A stretch of DNA of 64,000 nt. It comes from M1-B18 sp048264125 (GTDB lineage Bacteria; Bacillota; Clostridia; Peptostreptococcales; Natronincolaceae). Each line of letters begins with the position of its first letter. Position 1 is the first letter of the stretch. Below, in pieces: positions 15,881 to 23,892 of this stretch. The stretch covers positions 124,001 to 188,000 of the forward strand of contig JBLXDM010000008.1 in assembly GCA_048264125.1 (NCBI GenBank), read 5' to 3'. The position numbers were made by a program, and so were the translations under genes. The notes under the pieces were generated by a model. The model was not told the DNA's origin. It made no database searches and worked only from the letters and a program-made list of their open reading frames with translations.

Positions 15881-17563
15881 ATGAAATTTTGGGGCATCAA
15901 GGGCAAGCTTTTAACTGGATTTATAATTATTGTTATGATACTAATGGCAGTAAGCGGCTTCACCCTGTATCAGACCAGCACAATGCAAAAACAGGTAGAG
16001 AACATGGTTAAGGAGGATTTGGCCTTCTATACCCTATCTAGTGATATAGCCTATAATATAGCTGAACTAAGCGGAAATATGAAGGGCTTTATTCTGACTG
16101 GCAAGGATGAATATTTCGAGAGGATCAATGAGCTGTCAGGAGAAACGGCAACAATCCAGCAGCAGCTGACGGAGATGTCGGATGATCCTAGAGTTACGGA
16201 AATAGCGAATAGAAGTAATAGATGGAGAAGTCTGGTATCTGATACGATAATACCACTCTACAAAAAAGGTGATGTCGTTTCAGCCACTTTATTGACTAAT
16301 TCAACCTTGGCCAGAGAAGAGGAAACTATTATTGAGCTGGCAAAGGGGTTGGCGGATGAAAAACAGGCGGAGCTAATTAATTCCAGCGATGCCATAATTC
16401 AAATGCAGGAAAACGTAAAGCAGCTGATTATAATAACCGGTATTCTAGCCGTTTTATTTTCATTGGTTCTAAGTCTAGTTTTATCAAATGGCATAACAAA
16501 GCCTATAGTTAACCTATTAAAAACCGTTGAACGGGTTGCAGCTGGAGACCTGACAGAGGAGCTAATCTCCAGCTCCAAGGACGAAACTGGAGAATTGGTG
16601 AAGGCTATAAATAAAATGATTGGCAGCCTTAAGGACTTGATTTCAGATGCTGGTGTTGTTTCTGAAAACGTTGTAGGTTCCTCCCAAGCCTTGATTTCGA
16701 TTTCTCAGCAGTCCGCAGCTGTGTCGGAGGAAATAGCCAGAACTATTGAGGAAATAGCCTCCAGCTCTAATGAACAGGCTAAGGATACAGAGGCAGGAGC
16801 GATAAAAGTAAATCAGTTCAGCCAAATCATAGAGAAGGACCTTGAAAATATGCATAAAATCAGTGACATAGTAGCGAATATAGTGGCACTAAAGGATGAT
16901 GGGGTACAGATCATTGATCAGCTGACGGTTATAACAAAGGAAAACAGCGATGCAGCAAATGAGGTGTATCGGGGTATATTGGAGACAAATGACAGCTCTG
17001 GTAAAATAGAGACCGCCAGCAAGGTTATTCAAGAAATCTCAGAGCAAACCAATCTATTGGCCTTAAACGCAGCAATCGAGGCGGCAAGGGCAGGGGAAGC
17101 CGGCAGAGGCTTTGCAGTAGTGGCTGAGGAAATTAGAAAGCTGGCAGAGCAGTCAAATAACTCCACCAGAGAAATTGATTCAGTGGTTAAGGAGCTTCAG
17201 CTGAAATCCACAAATACCGTTGAAATTATCCAAAATGTAGCCAGAGTAGTGGCACAGCAGGAAAAAAGCGTGGAGGAAACCAGAGAGAAATTCAGAATAT
17301 TGGCAGAGGCTATTGAAGAGGTAAAGGCTATAGCCAGCGACTCAGAGGGCTTTGTAAAGCAAATGGATATCCAGAAGAATGAGATTGTCGATGTCCTTCA
17401 AAACCTGTCGGCAATAGCAGAGGAAAATGCCGCCGGTACAGAGGAGGCCTCTGCCTCCATAGAGGAGCAAACAGCTGGCATAGTGGAGATAAGCACTGCA
17501 AGCCAAACCCTTTCGGAGCTGGCAGAGGAGCTGAAGCAAAAGCTGTCGATATTCAAAATATAA
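15881..17563 (+). CDS. Methyl-accepting chemotaxis protein under c-di-GMP riboswitch control
   Basis: A 560-residue chemoreceptor: membrane helix 1 (about 11-31), an extracellular four-helix-bundle sensor of about 150 residues, helix 2 (about 186-206), HAMP, then the cytoplasmic signalling hairpin. The highly conserved tip is seen as EQTNLLALNAAIEAARAGE followed by GRGFAVVAEEIRKLAEQS. ATG 15881 is chosen for its spacing to GGAGAAAGGG. Chemoreceptors control CheA and so flagellar rotation; c-di-GMP control links motility signalling to the second messenger. No che genes are adjacent. Confidence 0.93.
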   Translation: MKFWGIKGKLLTGFIIIVMILMAVSGFTLYQTSTMQKQVENMVKEDLAFYTLSSDIAYNIAELSGNMKGFILTGKDEYFERINELSGETATIQQQLTEMSDDPRVTEIANRSNRWRSLVSDTIIPLYKKGDVVSATLLTNSTLAREEETIIELAKGLADEKQAELINSSDAIIQMQENVKQLIIITGILAVLFSLVLSLVLSNGITKPIVNLLKTVERVAAGDLTEELISSSKDETGELVKAINKMIGSLKDLISDAGVVSENVVGSSQALISISQQSAAVSEEIARTIEEIASSSNEQAKDTEAGAIKVNQFSQIIEKDLENMHKISDIVANIVALKDDGVQIIDQLTVITKENSDAANEVYRGILETNDSSGKIETASKVIQEISEQTNLLALNAAIEAARAGEAGRGFAVVAEEIRKLAEQSNNSTREIDSVVKELQLKSTNTVEIIQNVARVVAQQEKSVEETREKFRILAEAIEEVKAIASDSEGFVKQMDIQKNEIVDVLQNLSAIAEENAAGTEEASASIEEQTAGIVEISTASQTLSELAEELKQKLSIFKI

Positions 17564-17635
17564 TTCATACGTTTTAATTTTCTGATATCGGGTAATATAC
17601 AAATATCCTATTATCAATAGAAGGAGGTTAAAATC

Positions 17636-18247
17636 GTGAATATATTAGTAGTGTTTTATTCAACCTACGGCCATGTTTTCAAGATGGCTGAAGCAGTAGT
17701 AGAAGGAGCAAAGCAGGTGGAGGGTGCCAATGTTCAGCTAAGAAGAGTTCAGGAAACCCTATCGCCGGAAATACTGGAAAAGATGGGGGCCTTGGAGGCA
17801 CAAAAGGCCTTTGAGAATATCCCTGTAGCCACAACTCAAGATTTGGAATGGGCAGATGCCATAGTATTCGGTACACCTACCAGATTCGGAAACATGGCGG
17901 CACAGATGAAGCAATACCTAGATTCCACTGGTTCGCTATGGGCTAAGGGAGCATTGATAGGGAAATTAGGCAGTGTCTTCACCAGCACAGCTACACAGCA
18001 TGGTGGACAGGAGTCAACAATATTGAACTTCCATACAACCCTATTACATCATGGGATGGTAGTTGCAGGGCTTCCATATAGCTTTGTAGGTCAAACCAGA
18101 ATAGACGAGGTCACAGGAGCTTCACCCTACGGAGCCTCCACCATTGCAGGAGGTCAGGGAGAAAGAATGCCAAGTGAAAACGAGCTGGATGGAGCAAGAT
18201 TCCAAGGTAAATATGTTGCTGAGCTGGCAGCTAAGCTGGCGAAATAA
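17636..18247 (+). CDS. wrbA: NAD(P)H:quinone oxidoreductase WrbA
   Basis: A 203-residue flavodoxin-like FMN protein that reduces quinones by two electrons. Motifs: FYSTYGHVFKMAEAV (FMN phosphate loop), GTPTRFGNM and STATQHGGQE. Length matches the WrbA family (about 200). It starts with GTG after AGAAGGAGGT and has its own terminator; the c-di-GMP-controlled receptor is the upstream neighbour but a 72-bp gap suggests either read-through or a separate promoter. Confidence 0.93.
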   Translation: MNILVVFYSTYGHVFKMAEAVVEGAKQVEGANVQLRRVQETLSPEILEKMGALEAQKAFENIPVATTQDLEWADAIVFGTPTRFGNMAAQMKQYLDSTGSLWAKGALIGKLGSVFTSTATQHGGQESTILNFHTTLLHHGMVVAGLPYSFVGQTRIDEVTGASPYGASTIAGGQGERMPSENELDGARFQGKYVAELAAKLAK

Positions 18248-18254
18248 TAATAGC

Positions 18255-18289
18255 GAGACAAAGGGTTTGGACCTTTTGTCTCTCTTTTA
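18255..18289 (+). terminator. Intrinsic terminator after wrbA
   Basis: GAGACAAAGG pairs with CCTTTTGTCTC (one bulge), loop of 7 nt, followed by a T-rich tail. Confidence 0.8.
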
Positions 18290-18466
18290 TTATATACTTA
18301 ATTTATAGTTGTTAGAAAAAAGTCTATTATGTATAATAAAGCTATAGCTATGGCAATTTTTACAAAATGAAAAAAAGATAGAGGTATTTTTTACGGAATA
18401 AAGAATATTACGGTTATAGAAATATTTTTATCAATAATAAAAGGTAATAACCAGGGGGATATGCTA

Positions 18467-19057
18467 ATGAATTTGCTCTCAGAGAATCAACCAAAGGCAG
18501 ACATAAGCCTTTTTAAGGACTTGTTTGAAAGCCACAATAAAAAGGTATATAGAGTCGCCTTTTATATAATTAAGCATGAGCAGGATGCAAAGGACATTGT
18601 TCAAGAGGCCTTTACGATTGCTTTTAGGAAGCTGCATACCTTGAAGGATCAAAGTAAATTTGAACAATGGATATGCAAGATTGCTTGTAATCTGGCAAAG
18701 GAAAAATACAAAAAAAATAAACGTGAGGTCCTAACGGAGGACTATGAAAATGTAGTTTCCTACATAGAAGCGAAAAAGGAATTATTCTGTCAAGAGGACG
18801 AGATAGAAAAAAAAGAGCTCAAGGAATATTTATTGAAACAAATTGATAGTTTAAAAACTCATTATAGAGAGGTTATTTTACTATACTATTATTTTGATAT
18901 GAGTTATGAGGAAATCAGTGTATTTCTGAATGTTAATATAGGCACCATTAAGTCGAGGCTTGCAAGAGCAAAGCAAATATTAAAGGGGAATATTGTTGAG
19001 GATAACGAAAATAAAGATAATCTATTATTAAGAGAAAGAGGGAGCTTAAATGGTTAA
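18467..19057 (+). CDS. ECF-type RNA polymerase sigma factor (copy 1)
   Basis: A 196-residue sigma-70 family factor with region 2 (YRVAFYIIKHEQDAKDIVQEAF, about 25-75) and region 4 (MSYEEISVFLNVNIGTIKSRLARAK, about 145-172) and no regions 1 or 3, the ECF layout. ATG 18467 fits the GGGGGAT ribosome site better than ATG 18461. The stop overlaps the next gene by 8 bp, coupling it to its presumed anti-sigma factor. Its promoter specificity cannot be read from sequence. Confidence 0.9.
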   Translation: MNLLSENQPKADISLFKDLFESHNKKVYRVAFYIIKHEQDAKDIVQEAFTIAFRKLHTLKDQSKFEQWICKIACNLAKEKYKKNKREVLTEDYENVVSYIEAKKELFCQEDEIEKKELKEYLLKQIDSLKTHYREVILLYYYFDMSYEEISVFLNVNIGTIKSRLARAKQILKGNIVEDNENKDNLLLRERGSLNG

Positions 19058-19754
19058 TCATCAAGATCTATATGATCCATATATAAAAGAAGCTGTAAAG
19101 CATGAGCTTGAAAGCGTCCCTGTTCCTAACATGGAGGATGTATGGCTCAATATTGAGGAAAGCCTGGCTAAGAAACATAAAAAAAATAATTCGTTTTTAT
19201 ACAAAAAATTAGCGATTGGTTTTGCTGCATTATTGGTTTTAAGCATTGGTTTTATTCAAAATGATGACTATGCCTATTACAAACGAGCGTTTAATTATCT
19301 GGTGGAGGTTTTGGAGAACACGGTGGCCATGCAGATAGATATTAGGAAGGAAGGCAATAATCAGGATATAATTAAGGTAATCAGTCTGTCTCTGGAGGAT
19401 GCAATCAGCAGGTCGGACTTTGATATTAAAACACCAGAGCTGCTGCCGGAGGGCTATAGCTTGGCAGAAGTTCAGCTGGAGGAGCTTAATGATAGGACCC
19501 TTAGAGTCGTATTAGAATACAATGCTGAAGGGGCGGAGGACAGCATCACAATAATACAGGAGCCGCTACAAGGGGAGGTAGAAAAGCCCCAGGGAATTAT
19601 ATCAGAGGAGACTTTAGACGGCGATGCCAAATATACCATCTACGGCTTTAACGATAAATATTTTAGCATACATTGGGAGAAGGCTGACTTAAGATTCATT
19701 GCCAAGGGCATGGACAAAGAAGAATTGATAGGTTTGGTTATGTCAATAAAATAG
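19050..19754 (+). CDS. Membrane anti-sigma factor (DUF4367-like)
   Basis: A 234-residue protein: cytoplasmic part of about 50 residues, one membrane helix (KLAIGFAALLVLSIGFI) and an extracytoplasmic domain whose LPEGYSL...VQLEELNDRTLRVVLEY pattern resembles DUF4367. There is no zinc-binding HxxxCxxC motif, so it is not a ZAS-type anti-sigma. The role is inferred from overlap with the sigma gene and from a second, similar sigma/membrane-protein pair at 38.6-39.8 kb. Confidence 0.72.
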   Translation: MVNHQDLYDPYIKEAVKHELESVPVPNMEDVWLNIEESLAKKHKKNNSFLYKKLAIGFAALLVLSIGFIQNDDYAYYKRAFNYLVEVLENTVAMQIDIRKEGNNQDIIKVISLSLEDAISRSDFDIKTPELLPEGYSLAEVQLEELNDRTLRVVLEYNAEGAEDSITIIQEPLQGEVEKPQGIISEETLDGDAKYTIYGFNDKYFSIHWEKADLRFIAKGMDKEELIGLVMSIK

Positions 19755-19764
19755 TTCAACAAAA

Positions 19765-19794
19765 ATCTGCGGGTAGTACTCGTGGATTTTTTTT
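19765..19794 (+). terminator. Intrinsic terminator of the sigma/anti-sigma operon
   Basis: ATCTGCGGG pairs along its length with CTCGTGGAT (three G-U), 5-nt loop, run of eight or more T. Confidence 0.8.
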
Positions 19795-19954
19795 GCCATG
19801 CACAACTATTAAAGCATGTAAAGAGGAATTTATAACGCGATGCAGAATACTTCTAAGAGTTAATAAAAACTCCTTATAAATGTGATAAATGTAAATGCAT
19901 CCAGAACCGAAAATTTACTCAAATACTCGGATTTTTGTATAAAAAACGACATGA

Positions 19955-19977
19955 AATAATCTGAGCGATAGATTATT
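19955..19977. promoter_or_regulatory. Perfect dyad upstream of the agrA-like gene
   Basis: AATAATCT (19955-19962) and AGATTATT (19970-19977) with a 7-bp centre. A weak TTGTAT/TAATCT promoter pair overlaps the left arm. The 19795-20060 gap holds no ORF with a ribosome site. Confidence 0.4.
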
Positions 19978-20060
19978 CCAACAAAAATGACGTAAAAAGA
20001 GGGAAAAAGTAGATATTTGTCGAATTATAAGGAGACTTTACTTATTGGAGGTTAAAGTTC

Positions 20061-20801
20061 GTGAAACTTACAATCGCTTTATGTGATGATGATGTAACTC
20101 ATGTAATGCTGATAAGAGAATATATTAATCGCTACATACAGGGGCTTGCTATAAAAGAGGATATCAGTATTATTGAAGCCTATAGCGGAGAAGAGCTGCT
20201 GAACATTACGGCGGGAAAAAATATTGATATATTATTTATTGATATTGGGATGAAGGGCTTAAATGGCATAGAAGCAGGAAGAAGATTCAGGGAATATAAT
20301 CGGGATACCATTATTGTATTCATCACAGGATATAAGGGCTATGCATTAGAGGCCTTTGAGCTGGAGTCCCTTCAGTATATTGTTAAGCCCATAAATATTG
20401 AAGCCTTTAACAAGCTTATAGAGAAAATCCTATGTCGCCTACGGGAAAGGGATGCATATGCGGAACAGGAAAAGAGTTTAACTATAAAAACTAGATTTCA
20501 GCTTCATCAGATAAGATATCAGGACATTTATTATCTTGAAAAAAAGAGAAAAAAGGTGCAGGCTGACACAAAGTGTGGCACGTATGAGTTTACCGATACT
20601 CTTCAGGAAATAACACAAAGATTACAGGGGAGTACCTTTGTCAGATGTCATCATGGCTTTGTAGTGAATATAAACAAGATATTGCATGTAATTGATGACG
20701 AAATAATTTTAAGGGATATAAAAAAGACAATACCCATAAGTAGAAAATATAAGGGGGATGTTATTGATGCATTGTCTAAAAGATTATTTGATGAGGGGTA
20801 A
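20061..20801 (+). CDS. agrA: AgrA-like response regulator (REC + LytTR)
   Basis: A 246-residue regulator with a receiver domain (acidic pocket CDDD at 8-11, phospho-Asp61 in FIDIGM, lysine in IVKPIN) and a C-terminal LytTR DNA-binding domain (FVRCHHGFVVNINKI, IPISRKYKG). GTG start with GGAGG 10 nt upstream. It is followed 6 bp later by a GHKL kinase and then by agrB and agrD, so it is very likely the agr regulator. LytTR regulators bind pairs of direct repeats. Confidence 0.88.
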   Translation: MKLTIALCDDDVTHVMLIREYINRYIQGLAIKEDISIIEAYSGEELLNITAGKNIDILFIDIGMKGLNGIEAGRRFREYNRDTIIVFITGYKGYALEAFELESLQYIVKPINIEAFNKLIEKILCRLRERDAYAEQEKSLTIKTRFQLHQIRYQDIYYLEKKRKKVQADTKCGTYEFTDTLQEITQRLQGSTFVRCHHGFVVNINKILHVIDDEIILRDIKKTIPISRKYKGDVIDALSKRLFDEG

Positions 20802-20807
20802 AAGCGT

Positions 20808-22133
20808 ATGATGGATAATATAGTTAATTTTTCAACTAATTTGATTGATGTATCGTTGCTGTGTTTTTTCATGTCACGTATATTTTCAGATGTTAAGTTC
20901 AAAAAATATAGCAATATTGCCATTATACTATGCATGGTTATTATTAATACTGCCATAAATAGCATTACAGGAATTGTAAATTTTGCAGGCTTTATAGCAA
21001 TAATGATAGTCTTAACCAGTGGGTTTACATTTATTATCAAGAAGGATGTATTCAGTATTTTCTTGGGATTATTATTTGGCGTTGTATGTATGTTTATTTT
21101 AGAGCTTATTGTTGTTTATTCTATGATTTATGGATTGCATCTATCAGCAACTCAGATAATTCAATTCACAATATATAAGCTTATGGCAATAATTATTGCT
21201 AAGGGAAGTTTTTTATTGCTTGCGTGGAAATTGCTACACAAGCTACCAATTTTGGTGCAGTTTAAGAGTAAACGGCAAACCCCCTTTGCATTTATTCTCT
21301 TTTTTAATGTAATAATTATTTATATGACCTTTATTCTCTATAAGTACATGGAATTAAATGCTTCTACCGATTATTTTGTATTATTCTCTATGACGGCTGG
21401 TTCATTAGTTTTTAGCTGGCTAATATATCTATTTACTAAAAAAATGATACATCAGGAGCAGCAAGAAATGCTTATGAAGATAAAGCTAAGAGAGTATGAA
21501 AATCAAATGTTTTACGTAAAAAATATGGAGGATTTAATGGAGAATATTAGAGCGCAAAGGCATGATTTAAATAATTACGTTAGCACTCTATATGGGCTGA
21601 TTCATCTAGGAAAGGGTGAAGAAGCTAAAAAGTATATAATGAATTTAGAAAAAAATCTAACCTATTTTAATGAGGTAATTGATACGAACCATCCAGTTAT
21701 AACAGCACTAATAAATGTAAAGTATCAAAAAGCGGTTCGCGAAAAAATAAAAATGCTCTTAAAAATAGATTTACCTGACGATATCCCACTTGAATATATA
21801 GATTTATCAATTATTCTGGGTAATGTACTGGATAATGCAATAGAAGCAAGTAGTAAATCAAAGGCAGAAGCACCTTTTGTGGAGTTCATTATGATGGTTA
21901 AATCGGATCATTTAATCATTAAAGAGAGTAATTCCAAAAGCCCTACCATCACTGTTGATACAAAGCTCAGCTCCGCAAGATTTACTACAAAGGAGGATAA
22001 GGGAAGTCACGGCTATGGGCTTCGGAATATCCAGAGGGTTGTGGAGCAATATAATGGGATACTGCAGCTGGAGGATAATGGAGATGTATTCAAAGTATAT
22101 ATAGCACTGCCTATGAAGGGTGATACCAAATAA
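20808..22133 (+). CDS. agrC: AgrC-like peptide-sensing histidine kinase (GHKL)
   Basis: A 441-residue kinase with about six N-terminal membrane helices (to roughly residue 205), then a cytoplasmic kinase core. The phospho-histidine is His252 in RAQRHDLNNY; the ATP-binding domain has ILGNVLDNAIEAS (N box) and GSHGYGLRNIQRVVEQ (G box). This polytopic-sensor plus HxLNN dimerisation layout is that of AgrC and FsrC, which bind cyclic peptides from outside. Its stop codon is inside the stem of a terminator. Confidence 0.87.
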   Translation: MMDNIVNFSTNLIDVSLLCFFMSRIFSDVKFKKYSNIAIILCMVIINTAINSITGIVNFAGFIAIMIVLTSGFTFIIKKDVFSIFLGLLFGVVCMFILELIVVYSMIYGLHLSATQIIQFTIYKLMAIIIAKGSFLLLAWKLLHKLPILVQFKSKRQTPFAFILFFNVIIIYMTFILYKYMELNASTDYFVLFSMTAGSLVFSWLIYLFTKKMIHQEQQEMLMKIKLREYENQMFYVKNMEDLMENIRAQRHDLNNYVSTLYGLIHLGKGEEAKKYIMNLEKNLTYFNEVIDTNHPVITALINVKYQKAVREKIKMLLKIDLPDDIPLEYIDLSIILGNVLDNAIEASSKSKAEAPFVEFIMMVKSDHLIIKESNSKSPTITVDTKLSSARFTTKEDKGSHGYGLRNIQRVVEQYNGILQLEDNGDVFKVYIALPMKGDTK

Positions 22134-22147
22134 TGTATCGCCCTTTT
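22116..22147 (+). terminator. Terminator overlapping the agrC stop
   Basis: AAGGGTGATAC pairs with GTATCGCCCTT over 11 bp, loop of 8 nt containing the stop codon, then T. It separates agrAC from agrBD transcripts. Confidence 0.85.
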
Positions 22148-22218
22148 ATTTGCTGATGGGGTAGCTGATTTTTATATCCACTATGCAGCACATTATCAAA
22201 AAAGAACCTATGAATTCG

Positions 22219-22287
22219 GTTAAGTACGCCCGTTAAACAACCAGTTATGCCCGAATGGTTGAATGGTCAGAATATTTGAGATATTCT
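22219..22287 (+). promoter_or_regulatory. agrBD promoter and GTT direct-repeat cluster
   Basis: Promoter TTGAAT (22259-22264), 17-bp spacer, TATTCT (22282-22287). Upstream are four similarly oriented GTT-boxes, GTTAAG (22219), GTTAAA (22232), GTTATG (22244) and GTTGAA (22258), 12-14 bp apart. Staphylococcal AgrA binds direct repeats of ACAGTTAAG type, so these are candidate sites for the LytTR regulator. Confidence 0.5.
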
Positions 22288-22316
22288 TAAGATAACTATA
22301 CGAGGGGAGGATTGCA

Positions 22317-22898
22317 ATGATAAATCAATTTTCTTCTTATTTGGTAAATGTCATGATGGAAAATCATGTGGTGGAGGACAAGGACCTCGACTGGTATATA
22401 TATGGAACAGAGCTCCTTATTATAACTATAATTAAATATCTTGGACTATTCGTCATCGCAGCCTTTCTCGGACTGGTAAAGGAGGCATTGGTTTATACAT
22501 TGGCCTTCAGTATTTTAAGAAATCAAGCAGGGGGAGTACACTCAGAATCCTTTCTCAGGTGCTTTGTTATAACCAATCTAATTACGATCGCCAGTATCTA
22601 TCTAGTCAAATATATTTTTATAGATATTCTTTACATAATACTACCTCTAATAATAATTTTATCCGTTGTTTTCGTATTTAGGTACGCGCCCGTTGATACA
22701 CCTAACAGGACACTTGATGATACGGAAATTCTTAAATATAAAAAGAGAAGTAGAAGGGTAATAATAATAGGCTCAATAATAATAATAGTGCCGACTTTAA
22801 CTATTAGCAGCAGCATACTTTATACGACTATAGCTGCAATAGGCTTTTTCAGTGAGGCAGTAACCTTGACACCACCAGTGGCAAGGAGAAAAATATAA
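22317..22898 (+). CDS. agrB: AgrB-type peptide-processing membrane protease
   Basis: A 193-residue polytopic membrane cysteine protease. The catalytic pair is His75 and Cys82 in QAGGVHSESFLRC, equivalent to His77/Cys84 of S. aureus AgrB. AgrB removes the AgrD C-terminal tail and helps form the thiolactone. It is 21 bp upstream of the agrD gene and behind GAGGGGAGGA. Confidence 0.93.
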   Translation: MINQFSSYLVNVMMENHVVEDKDLDWYIYGTELLIITIIKYLGLFVIAAFLGLVKEALVYTLAFSILRNQAGGVHSESFLRCFVITNLITIASIYLVKYIFIDILYIILPLIIILSVVFVFRYAPVDTPNRTLDDTEILKYKKRSRRVIIIGSIIIIVPTLTISSSILYTTIAAIGFFSEAVTLTPPVARRKI

Positions 22899-22919
22899 AA
22901 CAAATGAGGAGGTATATTT

Positions 22920-23042
22920 ATGAAATTTAAAAATCTATTACTTAACTCTTTTGCTGCAACTGTTTCAGCAGTAGCTAATTTTGGAGCTGGAACTAACTGT
23001 ATCGGACTACTGTATCAACCTAAGTTCCCCGGCAAAAAATAA
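22920..23042 (+). CDS. agrD: AgrD autoinducing peptide precursor
   Basis: A 40-codon ORF behind GAGGAGG. The precursor has an amphipathic N-terminal half (KNLLLNSFAATVSAVANF), a core TNCIGLLY with Cys27, and a tail QPKFPGKK. By alignment with clostridial AgrD (ring Cys plus four residues, one residue, then QPxxP) the predicted product is a five-residue thiolactone ring Cys-Ile-Gly-Leu-Leu with a short N-terminal extension. The tail carries the conserved Pro-X-X-Pro but is basic where most AgrD tails are acidic. Confidence 0.88.
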   Translation: MKFKNLLLNSFAATVSAVANFGAGTNCIGLLYQPKFPGKK

Positions 23043-23099
23043 TAGTGTTTGTAGTAAAATATACCTGTTCCAAAAACTTTAAGCCTTATATTACATTAC

Positions 23100-23127
23100 C
23101 GGTATCCTGAGGATGCCGTTCTTTTTT
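23100..23127 (+). terminator. Terminator after agrD
   Basis: CGGTATCC pairs with GGATGCCG (one G-U) across a TGA loop, followed by TTCTTTTTT. Confidence 0.75.
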
Positions 23128-23279
23128 GGCCTATTTTACGTTTTTCCTGGGAAATAATTGACGAATTTTGCGGTAAGAAATCATGCGCTGGGGAAATAAA
23201 AAATTCTATAAAAAATATGAAGGATTCTATCTGTAGGTGGTTGAATATAGTGTTAAAGTTAATTTTAGGGGGCGAATAG

Positions 23280-23675
23280 ATGAGTAATGCACAAAATGTA
23301 ATAGTAACAACAGGGGATTTAAAGAGGGATTATGAAGTGATTGGACCTATATACTTCCAGGTTTCAAACAAGGGCATATTTTCCAGTGCACTGAGTAAGC
23401 TGGTAAAGAAATACAGCGAGCAAATTGCCAGAATGAAAAAAGAGGGTGCAATGTCTCAGCATAAGGCAGACTGGGGCTTTCTTTATGGGGAGTGGAGTGT
23501 TGGACAAAGTGATTTTGAAAAGGCCTTCTTTGTTGCTGCGGAGGAGCTAAAGGAAAGGGCGGCAATGATGAATGCAGATGCTGTAATAGGAATGAGGCAG
23601 GATATTGATTTAGATACCAGCGGATTTCAATACTTTTATCTGCAAATGTATGGTACTGCTGTAAGGTATAAATAG
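23280..23675 (+). CDS. YbjQ/UPF0145-like protein
   Basis: A 131-residue cytosolic protein. The C-terminal part AAEELKERAAMMNADAVIGMRQDID followed by YLQMYGTAVRYK matches the YbjQ-family pattern (ELxxxAxxxGADAVIGVR...GTAV), and the N-terminal VTTGDLKRDYEVIGPIYFQV fits as well. YbjQ proteins form homopentamers and are annotated as heavy-metal-binding, though a function has not been settled. Single gene with its own terminator. Confidence 0.6.
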   Translation: MSNAQNVIVTTGDLKRDYEVIGPIYFQVSNKGIFSSALSKLVKKYSEQIARMKKEGAMSQHKADWGFLYGEWSVGQSDFEKAFFVAAEELKERAAMMNADAVIGMRQDIDLDTSGFQYFYLQMYGTAVRYK

Positions 23676-23726
23676 TTGATAATAGTGTCATAAGCTCTGA
23701 ATATAGTAGGTAAGCTTATATAAATA

Positions 23727-23765
23727 AACAGGACAATTGTAAAATAATAGTTGTCTTGTTTTTTT
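23727..23765 (+). terminator. Intrinsic terminator
   Basis: AACAGGACAA pairs with TTGTCTTGTT (one G-U), 14-nt loop, then TTTTT. Confidence 0.85.
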
Positions 23766-23792
23766 ATATCAAAAAAATTTTCAGTTAATTAT

Positions 23793-23850
23793 TGACAAAC
23801 TAAGTATATTTGGTAAATTATAATTAGCACTCCTTTATATAGAGTGCTAA
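23793..23850 (+). promoter_or_regulatory. htpG promoter with CIRCE operator
   Basis: TTGACA at 23793-23798 with an AT-rich -10 region around 23814-23824. TTAGCACTC (23824-23832), 9-bp spacer and GAGTGCTAA (23842-23850) are an exact CIRCE element, the HrcA repressor site. htpG is therefore predicted to be heat-inducible through HrcA. Confidence 0.93.
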
Positions 23851-23892
23851 CGAATGCAAATATTAATTTCATATATGAAGGGAGAAGAGCAT

